This document shows positions 42,640 through 50,032 of a DNA stretch of 64,000 nt, one piece after another; position 1 is the first letter of the stretch, and each line of letters starts with the position of its first letter. The DNA comes from Streptomyces sp. Ag109_O5-1. GTDB lineage: Bacteria > Actinomycetota > Actinomycetes > Streptomycetales > Streptomycetaceae. The stretch covers positions 7,936,001-8,000,000 of the forward strand of contig NZ_RKQF01000001.1 of NCBI RefSeq assembly GCF_003814875.1. The letters are read 5' to 3'. Below the pieces are notes generated by a model. That model was not told the origin of the DNA and made no database searches. It was given only the letters and a program-made list of their open reading frames with translations. The position numbers and the translations under genes are program-made.

Positions 42640-43707
42640 ATGACTCAGACACCCACAGCTCACTCTCCCGCGCAGCAGCAGGCCCGAGCTCAGTTCGAGG
42701 TTCCCGCCCAGCACCCCATGGTCACCGTGCTGGGATCCGGCGACTCCCTGCTGCGCGTGATCGAGAAGGCCTTCCCGGCGGCCGACATACACGTCCGGGG
42801 CAATGAGATCAGCGCGGTCGGCGATGCGCATGAAGTCGCCCTCGTCCAGCGCCTGTTCGACGAGATGATGCTGGTGCTCCGCACCGGACAGCCGATGACG
42901 GAGGACGCAGTGGAACGCTCGATCGCCATGCTGCGGGCGAGTGAGAACGGGGAGGGCGCGGAGGAGACCCCGGCCCAGGTTCTGACCCAGAACATCCTGT
43001 CCTCGCGCGGCCGCACCATCCGCCCCAAGACCCTGAACCAGAAGCGGTACGTCGACGCGATCGACAAGCACACGATCGTCTTCGGCATCGGCCCCGCCGG
43101 CACCGGAAAGACGTATCTGGCCATGGCCAAGGCGGTGCAGGCCCTGCAGTCCAAGCAGGTCAACCGCATCATCCTGACCCGGCCGGCCGTGGAGGCGGGC
43201 GAGCGGCTGGGCTTCCTGCCCGGCACGCTCTACGAGAAGATCGACCCCTACCTGCGGCCGTTGTACGACGCGCTGCACGACATGCTCGACCCGGACTCGA
43301 TCCCGCGCCTGATGGCGGCCGGGACGATCGAGGTGGCCCCCCTCGCCTACATGCGAGGCCGCACCCTCAACGACGCCTTCATCATTCTCGACGAGGCCCA
43401 GAACACCTCGCCCGAGCAGATGAAGATGTTCCTCACCCGGCTCGGCTTCGAATCGAAGATCGTGATCACGGGTGACGTCACCCAGGTCGACCTGCCGGGC
43501 GGGACCAAGTCCGGTCTGCGCCAGGTGCAGGACATCCTGGAGGGCCTGGAGGACGTGCACTTCTCCCGTCTCACGTCCCACGATGTCGTACGGCACAAGC
43601 TGGTGGGCCGTATCGTCGACGCGTACGAGATGTACGACAGCAAGCACGGCACGGAGAACGGCGCGCACCAGGGCGGCCGCTCGAAGTCCGGGCACAAGGG
43701 GAAGTAG
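42640..43707 (+). CDS. phoH: PhoH family ATPase
   Basis: A 355-residue PhoH-like P-loop protein, related to the core of superfamily I RNA helicases and probably acting in RNA metabolism. An N-terminal KH-like part (ADIHVRGNEISAVGDAHEVA) precedes the ATPase with Walker A GIGPAGTGKTYLAMAKAV (about residue 150), LTRPAVEAGERLGFLPG, LAYMRGRTLNDAFIILDEAQ (Walker B) and the sensor VITGDVTQVDLPGG. ybeY starts 14 bases later and the CBS-domain gene follows, the conserved phoH-ybeY-corC-era order. Here era is displaced about 6 kb downstream by other genes. The basic C-terminal tail (GGRSKSGHKGK) is typical of actinobacteria. Confidence 0.95.
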   Translation: MTQTPTAHSPAQQQARAQFEVPAQHPMVTVLGSGDSLLRVIEKAFPAADIHVRGNEISAVGDAHEVALVQRLFDEMMLVLRTGQPMTEDAVERSIAMLRASENGEGAEETPAQVLTQNILSSRGRTIRPKTLNQKRYVDAIDKHTIVFGIGPAGTGKTYLAMAKAVQALQSKQVNRIILTRPAVEAGERLGFLPGTLYEKIDPYLRPLYDALHDMLDPDSIPRLMAAGTIEVAPLAYMRGRTLNDAFIILDEAQNTSPEQMKMFLTRLGFESKIVITGDVTQVDLPGGTKSGLRQVQDILEGLEDVHFSRLTSHDVVRHKLVGRIVDAYEMYDSKHGTENGAHQGGRSKSGHKGK

Positions 43708-43721
43708 ACAAGCACAGCGCC

Positions 43722-44219
43722 ATGTCGATCGACGTCAACAACGAGTCCGGAACCGAGGTCGACGAGCAGGCGATCCTCGACATCGCCCGCTACGCACTCG
43801 CACGGATGCGCATCCACCCGCTCTCCGAGCTCTCGGTGATCGTCGTGGACGCCGACGCCATGGAGCAGCTGCACATCCAGTGGATGGACCTGCCGGGTCC
43901 GACCGATGTGATGTCCTTCCCGATGGACGAGCTGCGGCCGCCGTCGAAGGACGAGGAGGAGCCCCCGCAGGGGCTGCTCGGCGACATCGTGCTCTGCCCG
44001 GAGGTCGCCGCCAAGCAGGGCGCCGAGGCCGAGACCCAGCACTCCATGGACGAGGAGCTCCAGCTGCTCACCGTCCATGGTGTGCTGCACCTGCTCGGCT
44101 ACGACCACGAGGAGCCCGACGAGAAGGCCGAGATGTTCGGCCTTCAGGCGGCCATCGTGGACGGCTGGCGGTCGGAGCAGGGCCTGACCGGCCCGTCGCC
44201 GGCGCCGACGGTCTCGTAA
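43722..44219 (+). CDS. ybeY: endoribonuclease YbeY (rRNA maturation factor)
   Basis: A metal-dependent endoribonuclease needed for 16S rRNA 3'-end maturation and ribosome quality control. The 165-residue product has the family signature: MSIDVNNESGTEVDEQAILD, WMDLPGPTDVMSFPMDEL, LLGDIVLCPEVAAKQ and the metal motif TVHGVLHLLGYDHEEPDEKA with three His ligands (HxxxHxxxxxH). It sits 14 bases after phoH and 14 bases before the CBS-domain membrane protein gene, so all three are expected in one transcript. The length and motifs are normal. Confidence 0.96.
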   Translation: MSIDVNNESGTEVDEQAILDIARYALARMRIHPLSELSVIVVDADAMEQLHIQWMDLPGPTDVMSFPMDELRPPSKDEEEPPQGLLGDIVLCPEVAAKQGAEAETQHSMDEELQLLTVHGVLHLLGYDHEEPDEKAEMFGLQAAIVDGWRSEQGLTGPSPAPTVS

Positions 44220-44233
44220 GCGGGTCGTTCCGT

Positions 44234-45535
44234 ATGAGTCCGCAGATCGTCGTCGGCGCGATCGTGCTGGTCGTCGTGGGCTGGCTGGCCGCCTGCGCCG
44301 AGGCCGGTATCGCGCGCGTCTCCAGCTTCCGCGCCGAGGAGGCCGTGAAGTCCGGGCGGCGCGGCAGCGCCAAGCTCGCCCAGGTCGCCGCCGACCCCAC
44401 CCGCTACCTCAATGTGGCGCTGCTGGTCCGCGTCGCCTGCGAGATGGCCGCCGCGGCCCTGGTCACCTATGCCTGCCTGGAGGAGATCCCCACCACCTGG
44501 CAGGCGCTGCTCGCCGCGATCGGCGTGATGGTGCTCGTGTCGTACGTCGCCGTCGGCGTCTCCCCGCGCACCATCGGCCGCCAGCACCCGCTGAACACGG
44601 CCACGGCCGCCGCGTACGTGCTGCTGCCGCTGGCCCGCATCATGGGTCCGATCCCCTATCTCCTCATCCTCCTCGGCAACGCGCTCACCCCGGGCAAGGG
44701 CTTCCGCCGCGGTCCGTTCGCCTCCGAGGCCGAACTGCGGGCCCTGGTCGACCTCGCCGAGCAGGAGTCGCTGATCGAGGACGAGGAGCGCCGCATGGTG
44801 CACTCGGTCTTCGAGCTGGGCGACACGCTGGTCCGGGAGGTCATGGTCCCGCGCACCGACCTCGTCGTCATCGAGCGCTACAAGACCATCCGCCAGGCCC
44901 TCACCCTCGCCCTCCGCTCGGGTTTCTCGCGGATACCGGTCGCAGGGGAGAGCGAGGACGACATCGTCGGGATCGTGTATCTGAAGGACCTGGTCCGCAA
45001 GACGCACATCAGCCGGGACGCCGAGTCCGACCTGGTCTCCACCGCCATGCGGCCCGCGTTCTTCGTGCCCGACACCAAGAACGCCGGCGACCTGCTGCGG
45101 GAGATGCAGAAGGAGCACAACCACGTCGCCGTCGTCATCGACGAGTACGGCGGCACGGCCGGGATCGTCACCATCGAGGACATCCTGGAGGAGATCGTCG
45201 GCGAGATCACCGACGAGTACGACCGTGAGCTGCCGCCGGTCACCGACCTCGGTGACGACCGCTACCGGGTCACCGCCCGCCTCGACATCACGGACCTCGG
45301 CGAGCTGTACGGCTTGGAGGAGTACGACGACGAGGACGTGGAGACCGTCGGCGGACTGCTCGCCAAGGCGCTCGGCCGGGTGCCCATCGCCGGTGCCTCC
45401 GCGCAGGTGGAACTCCCGGACGGCCGCAAGCTGGCGCTGACCGCCGAGGCGGCCGCCGGACGCCGGAACAAGATCGTGACGGTGCTGGTGGAGCCGGTGC
45501 CCGCGGCCGAGGACCCGGAGGAGACCTCCGAGTGA
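44234..45535 (+). CDS. hemolysin family protein (CNNM/DUF21, CBS pair, CorC_HlyC)
   Basis: A 433-residue membrane protein of the CorC/YtfL/CNNM type, thought to move or sense Mg2+ or other divalent cations. Residues 1-150 are the DUF21 domain with four hydrophobic segments (VVGAIVLVVVGWLAACAEAG, LLAAIGVMVLVSYVAVGV, AAAYVLLPLARIMGPIPYLL). Residues 190-330 are a pair of CBS domains (VREVMVPRTDLVVIERYKTI ... FFVPDTKNAGDLLREMQKEH, VIDEYGGTAGIVTIEDILEE), followed by the CorC_HlyC C-terminal domain (RVTARLDITDLGELYGLEE). It overlaps the next gene by GTGA at 45532. In many bacteria this gene sits directly before era. Confidence 0.93.
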   Translation: MSPQIVVGAIVLVVVGWLAACAEAGIARVSSFRAEEAVKSGRRGSAKLAQVAADPTRYLNVALLVRVACEMAAAALVTYACLEEIPTTWQALLAAIGVMVLVSYVAVGVSPRTIGRQHPLNTATAAAYVLLPLARIMGPIPYLLILLGNALTPGKGFRRGPFASEAELRALVDLAEQESLIEDEERRMVHSVFELGDTLVREVMVPRTDLVVIERYKTIRQALTLALRSGFSRIPVAGESEDDIVGIVYLKDLVRKTHISRDAESDLVSTAMRPAFFVPDTKNAGDLLREMQKEHNHVAVVIDEYGGTAGIVTIEDILEEIVGEITDEYDRELPPVTDLGDDRYRVTARLDITDLGELYGLEEYDDEDVETVGGLLAKALGRVPIAGASAQVELPDGRKLALTAEAAAGRRNKIVTVLVEPVPAAEDPEETSE

Positions 45536-45891
45536 CCCCGGCCCAGCTCCGCGCCTTCTGCCTCTCCTTCAACGCGGCCGAGGAGGACTTCCCCTTCAAC
45601 CCGGACATCTCCGTCTTCAAGGTGCTCGGCAAGATGTTCGCGCTGAGCTGGATGGACGGGAGGCCCCTCAAGGTCAACCTCAAGTGCGACCCCGAGGACG
45701 CGGTGCGGCTCCGTGGCGAGCACGAGGGGCTGATCGCGCCGGGGTATCACATGAACAAGCGGCACTGGAACACCGTGACCGTGGACGGCGACCTCCCCGA
45801 CCGGCTGGTGAGAGAGCTGATCGAGGACTCGTACGACCTCGTCGTCGCCGGTCTGCCGAGAGCGGAGCGACTGCGGCTGGACCGGCCGTGA
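45532..45891 (+). CDS. MmcQ/YjbR family DNA-binding-fold protein
   Basis: A 119-residue YjbR/CyaY-like protein. The family signature is visible: MTPAQLRAFCLSFNAAEEDF followed by PFNPDISVFKVLGKMFALSW, then PLKVNLKCDPEDAVRLRGEH and GYHMNKRHWNTVTVDGDLPD with LIEDSYDLVVAGL at the end. These proteins have a double-wing fold, are often called MmcQ after a mitomycin cluster gene, and their biochemical role is unclear. It starts with GTG at 45532, overlapping the stop of the CBS-domain gene, so it is translationally coupled to it. Length is normal for the family. Confidence 0.9.
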   Translation: MTPAQLRAFCLSFNAAEEDFPFNPDISVFKVLGKMFALSWMDGRPLKVNLKCDPEDAVRLRGEHEGLIAPGYHMNKRHWNTVTVDGDLPDRLVRELIEDSYDLVVAGLPRAERLRLDRP

Positions 45892-45934
45892 ACCGGATTG
45901 ACCGAGTCAAGCGCGGGGTTCGTATGCTCGGGGT

Positions 45935-46285
45935 ATGACCGACAGCAACGCGCTTGATCCCGAGGACCGCAAGATCGTCACCCTGGCTCGCTCGGCCCGG
46001 GCCCGCAACGGGGTGCCCGAGGGGGCTGCCGTACGGGACTCGACGGGCCGTACGTATGTGGCGGGGACCGTCGAACTGGCTTCGCTGAAGCTGAGCGCGC
46101 TGCGGACGGCGGTGGCGATGGCGGTGGCGTCGGGGGCGGAGTCGCTGGAGGCGGCGGCGGTCGTGACGGGGGCCGACGGGGTTTGTGCGGAGGATGTCGC
46201 CGCGGTGCGGGATCTTGGGGGGCCGGGGACGCCGGTGCTGCTGGCGGGGCCGGACGGCGAAGTGCGGCTCACTGTCCCCGCCTGA
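45935..46285 (+). CDS. cytidine deaminase-like protein lacking the catalytic residues
   Basis: A 116-residue protein with the cytidine deaminase fold pattern: LDPEDRKIVTLARSARARN, EGAAVRDSTGRTYVAGTVEL (aligned to VGAA...GxxYxGxNVE), ASLKLSALRTAVAMAVASGA and a C-terminal GPGTPVLLAGPDGEVRLTVP. However, the zinc/catalytic CAE motif is replaced by SALRTA and the PCGxCRQ motif is missing, so it cannot bind zinc in the usual way and is probably not an active deaminase. In the genes I know, a cdd-like gene precedes era in actinobacteria, so it may have been kept for a structural role. It lies 43 bases after the YjbR-family gene. Confidence 0.82.
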   Translation: MTDSNALDPEDRKIVTLARSARARNGVPEGAAVRDSTGRTYVAGTVELASLKLSALRTAVAMAVASGAESLEAAAVVTGADGVCAEDVAAVRDLGGPGTPVLLAGPDGEVRLTVPA

Positions 46286-46683
46286 CTTCTCTGCCCACCC
46301 GCCCACCCGACTCGGTCGCCCGAGAGGCGAGGGATTGATTGACTCCGTCGGGTGAGGGGCGGGGGTTCGTTGACTTGGGTGGGCGGGGGTGGATGGCAGT
46401 CGCTTCACCGCTGCAACCACCCCTCCGCCGGGCGCCCCGACCCGCACCCGTCGTCGAGCCCGGCCGCATCGACCCCCTCGGCCAGGCGTCGCAGACAGTA
46501 GGCCGGAATTCAACCTTGTCGGTCTGCGCCTCTCACGCATCAATGGGACCGTGCAATCCGACGGGCCGTCAGATTCTGATGGTTCGTCGGTTCCAGCGCC
46601 CCGCGGTGTGCCCGCATCCACCCGGACCGGGGCCGTCATCCCCACATGGCATTCCCACGTAACGGGAAGGGAGACAGATCCCC
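46286..46683. other. intergenic region before the secreted-protein locus
   Basis: About 400 bases with no gene. It contains a long-range inverted repeat CACCCGAC (46304-46311) / GTCGGGTG (46348-46355), which may end the phoH operon, and a promoter-like element at 46516-46545 shared with the next secreted gene. Confidence 0.5.
46516..46545 (+). promoter_or_regulatory. promoter-like element, copy 1
   Basis: TTGTCG (46516-46521), 18 bases, TCAATGG (46540-46546), with CTC near the centre of the spacer. The same TTGNCN-N18-TCAATGG arrangement recurs upstream of the next gene at 47223. It lies 139 bases before the start codon. Confidence 0.4.
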
Positions 46684-47154
46684 ATGAAACGAATCGCCAC
46701 CGGTGCGGCACTCGCGGCGGGAGCCCTCGCCGCCACGGCGCTGGCCTTCGCGCCCTCGGCCGCCGCCGTCACCCCGACCACCGCGACCGTCACCGCCAGC
46801 TGCGGCATCTTCGGCGGCGGCGCGGCCACCCTCACCGCGACCCAGAGCGGTACCTCGTCCACCATCACCCTCACCTCCTCCGCCATCACCGCCCCCCTCG
46901 CGCTGTCGGCGAACTCCATCACCTCCACGCTCACCATGGCCAACTCCACCGGTTCCGCCCGCGTCTTCAGCGGCACCGTGAACCCGGCCATGGCCGCGGG
47001 CGACCCGGTCACCGTCGGTCCGCTCCCCGGCACCGTGGCCTCCGGCGACAGCCTCGACTTCCACGGCGGCTCGCTGAAGATGGTCATCTTCGGTATCACC
47101 GTCACCTGTACGTCGAGCGCCGCTCAGTCGCCCGGACCGTTCGTCATGAGCTGA
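46684..47154 (+). CDS. secreted protein of unknown function
   Basis: A 156-residue exported protein with a clear Sec signal peptide: MKRIATGAALAAGALAATAL then AFAPSAAA and a cleavage site near residue 28. The mature part is Thr/Ser-rich and beta-strand-like (TPTTATVTASCGIFGGGAAT, TSSTITLTSSAITAPLALSA) with two Cys (ASCGIF and VTCTSS) that could form a disulfide, resembling small cell-surface beta-sandwich domains. No enzyme motif is seen. A 12-bp stem terminator follows its stop. It begins a group of three exported proteins that interrupts the phoH-era cluster. The ATG at 46684 follows GGGAAGGGAGA. Confidence 0.8.
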   Translation: MKRIATGAALAAGALAATALAFAPSAAAVTPTTATVTASCGIFGGGAATLTATQSGTSSTITLTSSAITAPLALSANSITSTLTMANSTGSARVFSGTVNPAMAAGDPVTVGPLPGTVASGDSLDFHGGSLKMVIFGITVTCTSSAAQSPGPFVMS

Positions 47155-47176
47155 GCCCCCTGACGGGCTCGTTCCG

Positions 47177-47218
47177 GATGCCGCAGAAGCTGATGAACCG
47201 TCAGGTTTCTGCGGCATC
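47177..47218 (+). terminator. perfect 12-bp stem after the first secreted-protein gene
   Basis: GATGCCGCAGAA (47177-47188) pairs exactly with TTCTGCGGCATC (47207-47218) around an 18-base loop. It is placed 23 bases after the stop codon. Confidence 0.7.
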
Positions 47219-47222
47219 TCCA

Positions 47223-47252
47223 TTGACTTCTCACGCGCCCTCCACATCAATG
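47223..47252 (+). promoter_or_regulatory. promoter-like element, copy 2
   Basis: TTGACT (47223-47228), 18 bases, TCAATGG (47247-47253), preceded by a terminator and 57 bases before the start codon of the WxL-like gene. It matches the element at 46516 in both ends and spacing. Confidence 0.45.
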
Positions 47253-47308
47253 GCCCCCTGTCGGCGCAGAGGAGCCGCTGCGCCCGCAACCCTCAGGAGG
47301 GGGCTTCC

Positions 47309-48643
47309 ATGGGTTCACCCCCAAGATCACGAAGATCCCGACGGTGGCGCTTGATCTCACTGTTCGGGGCGACCGCGCTCGCGGTCACGGCGGGCGGCGC
47401 GCTGGCCTGTCCGGCCGGTGCCGCCGGGACGAACGTCGACTTCGCCACGCACTGCATCCCGCCCGCCGTCGCGGGCCTCCCGCCGATCGACGGCACCACC
47501 ACCGCCAACATCTCGGTGGACAACACCACCCCGAAGGTCGGCGACACGGTCACCGTGACCTACACCGTGGTCACACCCGCCGCCAACAACCCCACCGCCC
47601 TCGCCCTGCCGGCCGACATCATGACGCCGACGGGGAAGGTGACGCTGGGTGGCGCGCAGACCGGGGACGTCACGGTCGCCGGGCCGAAGAAGAACGATCC
47701 GGTGCCGGGGTACGGGACCTTCCCGTCGTTCTCGATGACCGGGACGTTCACCGTCACCTCGCCGGGTGCCATCACGCTCTCGCCCGGTGACTACAACATC
47801 CACACCAGCTACATCCTGGAGCTGGACACCCCCTGCACGGTCACCAACCCGCCCGCACCGGTGTCGGAGACCGTCACGGCGACCGCCACCACGCCGGTCA
47901 ACAACCGTGCCATCAGCCTGAGTTCGGCCTCCGGGAACCCCGGTGACAGCGTGACCGTCAGCGGCCAGAACTTCACGCCGGGCGCGACCGTGACGCTGGC
48001 CGGGCGGTCGGGCAGCAGCCAGACCGCGGACACGGCGACCGCCACCGCGGGCACCGACGGCTCCTTCAGCGCTCCGATCACCGTCAACGACAAGACGACG
48101 ACCGGGATCGTGGCGTACGAGGGGAGTGCGTGGAGCGACTCCCTGGGGGCCGGGCCCGCCTCGTACGTTGTGAACGACACGACCCCCGTGCCGGCCGGGA
48201 GCCAGAAGCTGACCACCACCGTCAAGGCGGGGACCCTGTCCATGTCCCAGGCCGGGGACTCCGTCGCGCTGTCGGCGGTCGACTTCGGCCGGGGCGGGGC
48301 GTCCACGGGCAATCTGCAGACCGTCACCGTCAAGGACTTCCGTGGCGGGCCGGCCGGCTGGTCGCTCACCGGCAAGGTCACCGACTTCACCGGACCCGGC
48401 GCCAAGATCGACGCGGGCAGGCTCAGCTGGACCCCCGCCTGCGCGACCAAGGCGGGCAGCCCGAGCACCTGCGCGGCCGGCTCCGCGGGCACCGTCGGCA
48501 GTTCCGGAGCGACCCTCGCGTCGACCCCGGACTCCACGCTCACCGGCGGTCAGTTCACCGTCAACGCCGGACTCTCCCTGGACGTACCGGCGTTCACGCC
48601 TCCGGGGTCGTACTCCGGAGTCCTCACCCTGACGCTCACCTGA
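47309..48643 (+). CDS. secreted surface protein with beta-sandwich repeats and a WxL-like C-terminal domain
   Basis: A 444-residue exported protein. A basic N-terminus (MGSPPRSRRSRRWRLISL) leads into a signal peptide ending near AGAAGT (about 45). Two or more beta-sandwich domains follow; one reads NNRAISLSSASGNPGDSVTV followed by SGQNFTPGATVTL, like IPT/bacterial adhesin repeats. The C-terminal 150 residues resemble a WxL domain: TVTVKDFRGGPAGWSLTGKV (the WxL tripeptide as WSL) and, at the very end, YSGVLTLTLT. WxL domains bind peptidoglycan non-covalently in Firmicutes. The next gene encodes a DUF916-like partner, which supports this reading. The assignment is by pattern and is an inference. 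Confidence 0.7.
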   Translation: MGSPPRSRRSRRWRLISLFGATALAVTAGGALACPAGAAGTNVDFATHCIPPAVAGLPPIDGTTTANISVDNTTPKVGDTVTVTYTVVTPAANNPTALALPADIMTPTGKVTLGGAQTGDVTVAGPKKNDPVPGYGTFPSFSMTGTFTVTSPGAITLSPGDYNIHTSYILELDTPCTVTNPPAPVSETVTATATTPVNNRAISLSSASGNPGDSVTVSGQNFTPGATVTLAGRSGSSQTADTATATAGTDGSFSAPITVNDKTTTGIVAYEGSAWSDSLGAGPASYVVNDTTPVPAGSQKLTTTVKAGTLSMSQAGDSVALSAVDFGRGGASTGNLQTVTVKDFRGGPAGWSLTGKVTDFTGPGAKIDAGRLSWTPACATKAGSPSTCAAGSAGTVGSSGATLASTPDSTLTGGQFTVNAGLSLDVPAFTPPGSYSGVLTLTLT

Positions 48644-48655
48644 GCCGACTCCGCC

Positions 48656-48689
48656 GTGGTGGCCGGGCGTTCACGCGACCGGCCACCAC
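48656..48689 (+). terminator. 11-bp perfect hairpin after the WxL-like gene
   Basis: GTGGTGGCCGG (48656-48666) pairs with CCGGCCACCAC (48679-48689) around a 12-base loop, 13 bases after the stop. It may reduce read-through into the DUF916-like gene. Confidence 0.65.
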
Positions 48690-48729
48690 ACGACCGCTTC
48701 CGCCCGCTTCCGACCGGGGGTCCGCACCC

Positions 48730-49800
48730 ATGCGTCGTCGCGCCAAGCCGTATGTCCTCCTCCTGAGCCTGCTCCTCGGCGCCCTGCTCACGGCGTCCCC
48801 CGCGCGCGCCGCCGACAACGGCAGCTGGTCCGTCTACCCGGTCGCCTCGAAGATCGCGGCGCGGCCGTACTTCTATCTCTCCCTCGACCCCGGGCAGACG
48901 ATCACCGACAAGGTGGCCGTCGCCAACAAGACCGGCACCCCGCTGACCTTCCGGCTGTACGCGGCCGACGCCTACAACACCGCACGGGACGGTGGCTTCG
49001 CCGTCCGGACGGTGAAGGAGCGGATGCGGGGGGTGGGGGCCTGGGCGAAGCTCGCGAAGGCGCGGGTCACCGTGCCCGCCCACAGGACGGTGACTGTTCC
49101 CTTCACCCTGCATGTGCCCCAGGGGGCCGAACCCGGTGACCATCCCGGGGCGATCGTCGCGCTGGACGAGAAGGTCGATCCGGGGGCGGGGCCCCTGGCA
49201 CTCGGTGTGCAGCGGGCCGTCGGCGCCCGGGTCTATCTGCGGGTGAGCGGGCCGACGCTCCCGGCCATCGCCGTCGAGCACGTGCACATCACCCACCACC
49301 AGCCCTGGGTGCCCGGCCTCGGCAACAGCACCGCCACCGTCTCCTACACCCTGCACAACACCGGGAACGTGACCCTCGACCCGAAGGTGCAACTGCGCGC
49401 GGAGGGCCTCTTCGGGCGGACGCTGCTCAGCCGGGACCTCACCGGGATCCCCTCCGAACTGCTGCCGGGGGAGAGCGTCCGGCTCACCGCGCCCTGGCGG
49501 GGCGCACCCCAGCTCGACTGGGGGGACGTGACGTTGACGGCCAGCGCGACCGGCACCAAGGAGTCGGCGAGCGCGTCGTTCCTCGCGCTGCCCTGGCTGG
49601 TGGTGGCGCTGACCTTCGTCGCCGGGGTGGCCGGCGGCGCGCTGTTCGCCAGGATGCGCCGGGGCCGCGGCCTGCCGTCGCCGGGGAGGGCCCTCAGAGC
49701 GCGTCGGGGCCGCGTTCGCCCGTCCGCACCCGTACGACCGTCTCCACCGGCAGCGCCCACACCTTCCCGTCCCCGATCTTCCCCGTCTGCGCGGCCTTGA
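48730..49800 (+). CDS. DUF916-like (WxL partner) membrane-anchored surface protein
   Basis: A 356-residue exported protein with a signal peptide (MRRRAKPYVLLLSLLLGALL, cleavage after ASPARA), an extracellular DUF916-type domain (GSWSVYPVASKIAARPYFYL, LDPGQTITDKVAVANKTGTP, VPQGAEPGDHPGAIVAL), a second beta domain (TATVSYTLHNTGNVTLDPKV), a transmembrane helix near the C-terminus (LPWLVVALTFVAGVAGGALF, about 290-312) and a basic tail. The YPV...PG(D/E)H pattern is that of proteins encoded with WxL proteins. Its last 35 codons are antisense to the end of glnB, so the Arg/Pro/Ser-rich tail (VRPSAPVRPSPPAAPTPSRP) is dictated by glnB. The start is the ATG at 48730 after GGGGG. Confidence 0.78.
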   Translation: MRRRAKPYVLLLSLLLGALLTASPARAADNGSWSVYPVASKIAARPYFYLSLDPGQTITDKVAVANKTGTPLTFRLYAADAYNTARDGGFAVRTVKERMRGVGAWAKLAKARVTVPAHRTVTVPFTLHVPQGAEPGDHPGAIVALDEKVDPGAGPLALGVQRAVGARVYLRVSGPTLPAIAVEHVHITHHQPWVPGLGNSTATVSYTLHNTGNVTLDPKVQLRAEGLFGRTLLSRDLTGIPSELLPGESVRLTAPWRGAPQLDWGDVTLTASATGTKESASASFLALPWLVVALTFVAGVAGGALFARMRRGRGLPSPGRALRARRGRVRPSAPVRPSPPAAPTPSRPRSSPSARP

Positions 49801-50032
49801 CGATCGTGTCGATCACGGCCTCGGAGTCGGCGTCCTCGACGACGACCTCGATCCGGACCTTGGGGACCAGGTCGACCTGGTACTCGGCGCCCCGGTACAC
49901 CTCGGTGTGGCCGCGCTGCCGGCCGTAGCCGCTGGCCTCGGTCACGGTCAGGCCGTGCACCCCGATCTCCTGCAGGGCGGTCTTCACCGCGTCGAGACGG
50001 TAGGGCTTGACGATCGCGGTGATGAGCTTCAT
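49694..50032 (-). CDS. glnB: PII nitrogen regulatory protein
   Basis: A trimeric PII signal protein that senses ATP/ADP, 2-oxoglutarate and nitrogen state and plugs AmtB. The 112-residue product begins MKLITAIVKPYRLDAVKTAL and has the T-loop TEASGYGRQRGHTEVYRGAE with Tyr51, the usual modification site (adenylylated by GlnD in actinobacteria), then the B-loop TGKIGDGKVWALPVE and the C-terminal VRVRTGERGPDAL. It could also be called glnK since it follows amtB, with which it overlaps by ATGA. The usual third gene, glnD, is not next to it; instead its 3' end is overlapped by 107 bp by the convergent DUF916-like gene. Confidence 0.95.
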   Translation of the reverse strand: MKLITAIVKPYRLDAVKTALQEIGVHGLTVTEASGYGRQRGHTEVYRGAEYQVDLVPKVRIEVVVEDADSEAVIDTIVKAAQTGKIGDGKVWALPVETVVRVRTGERGPDAL

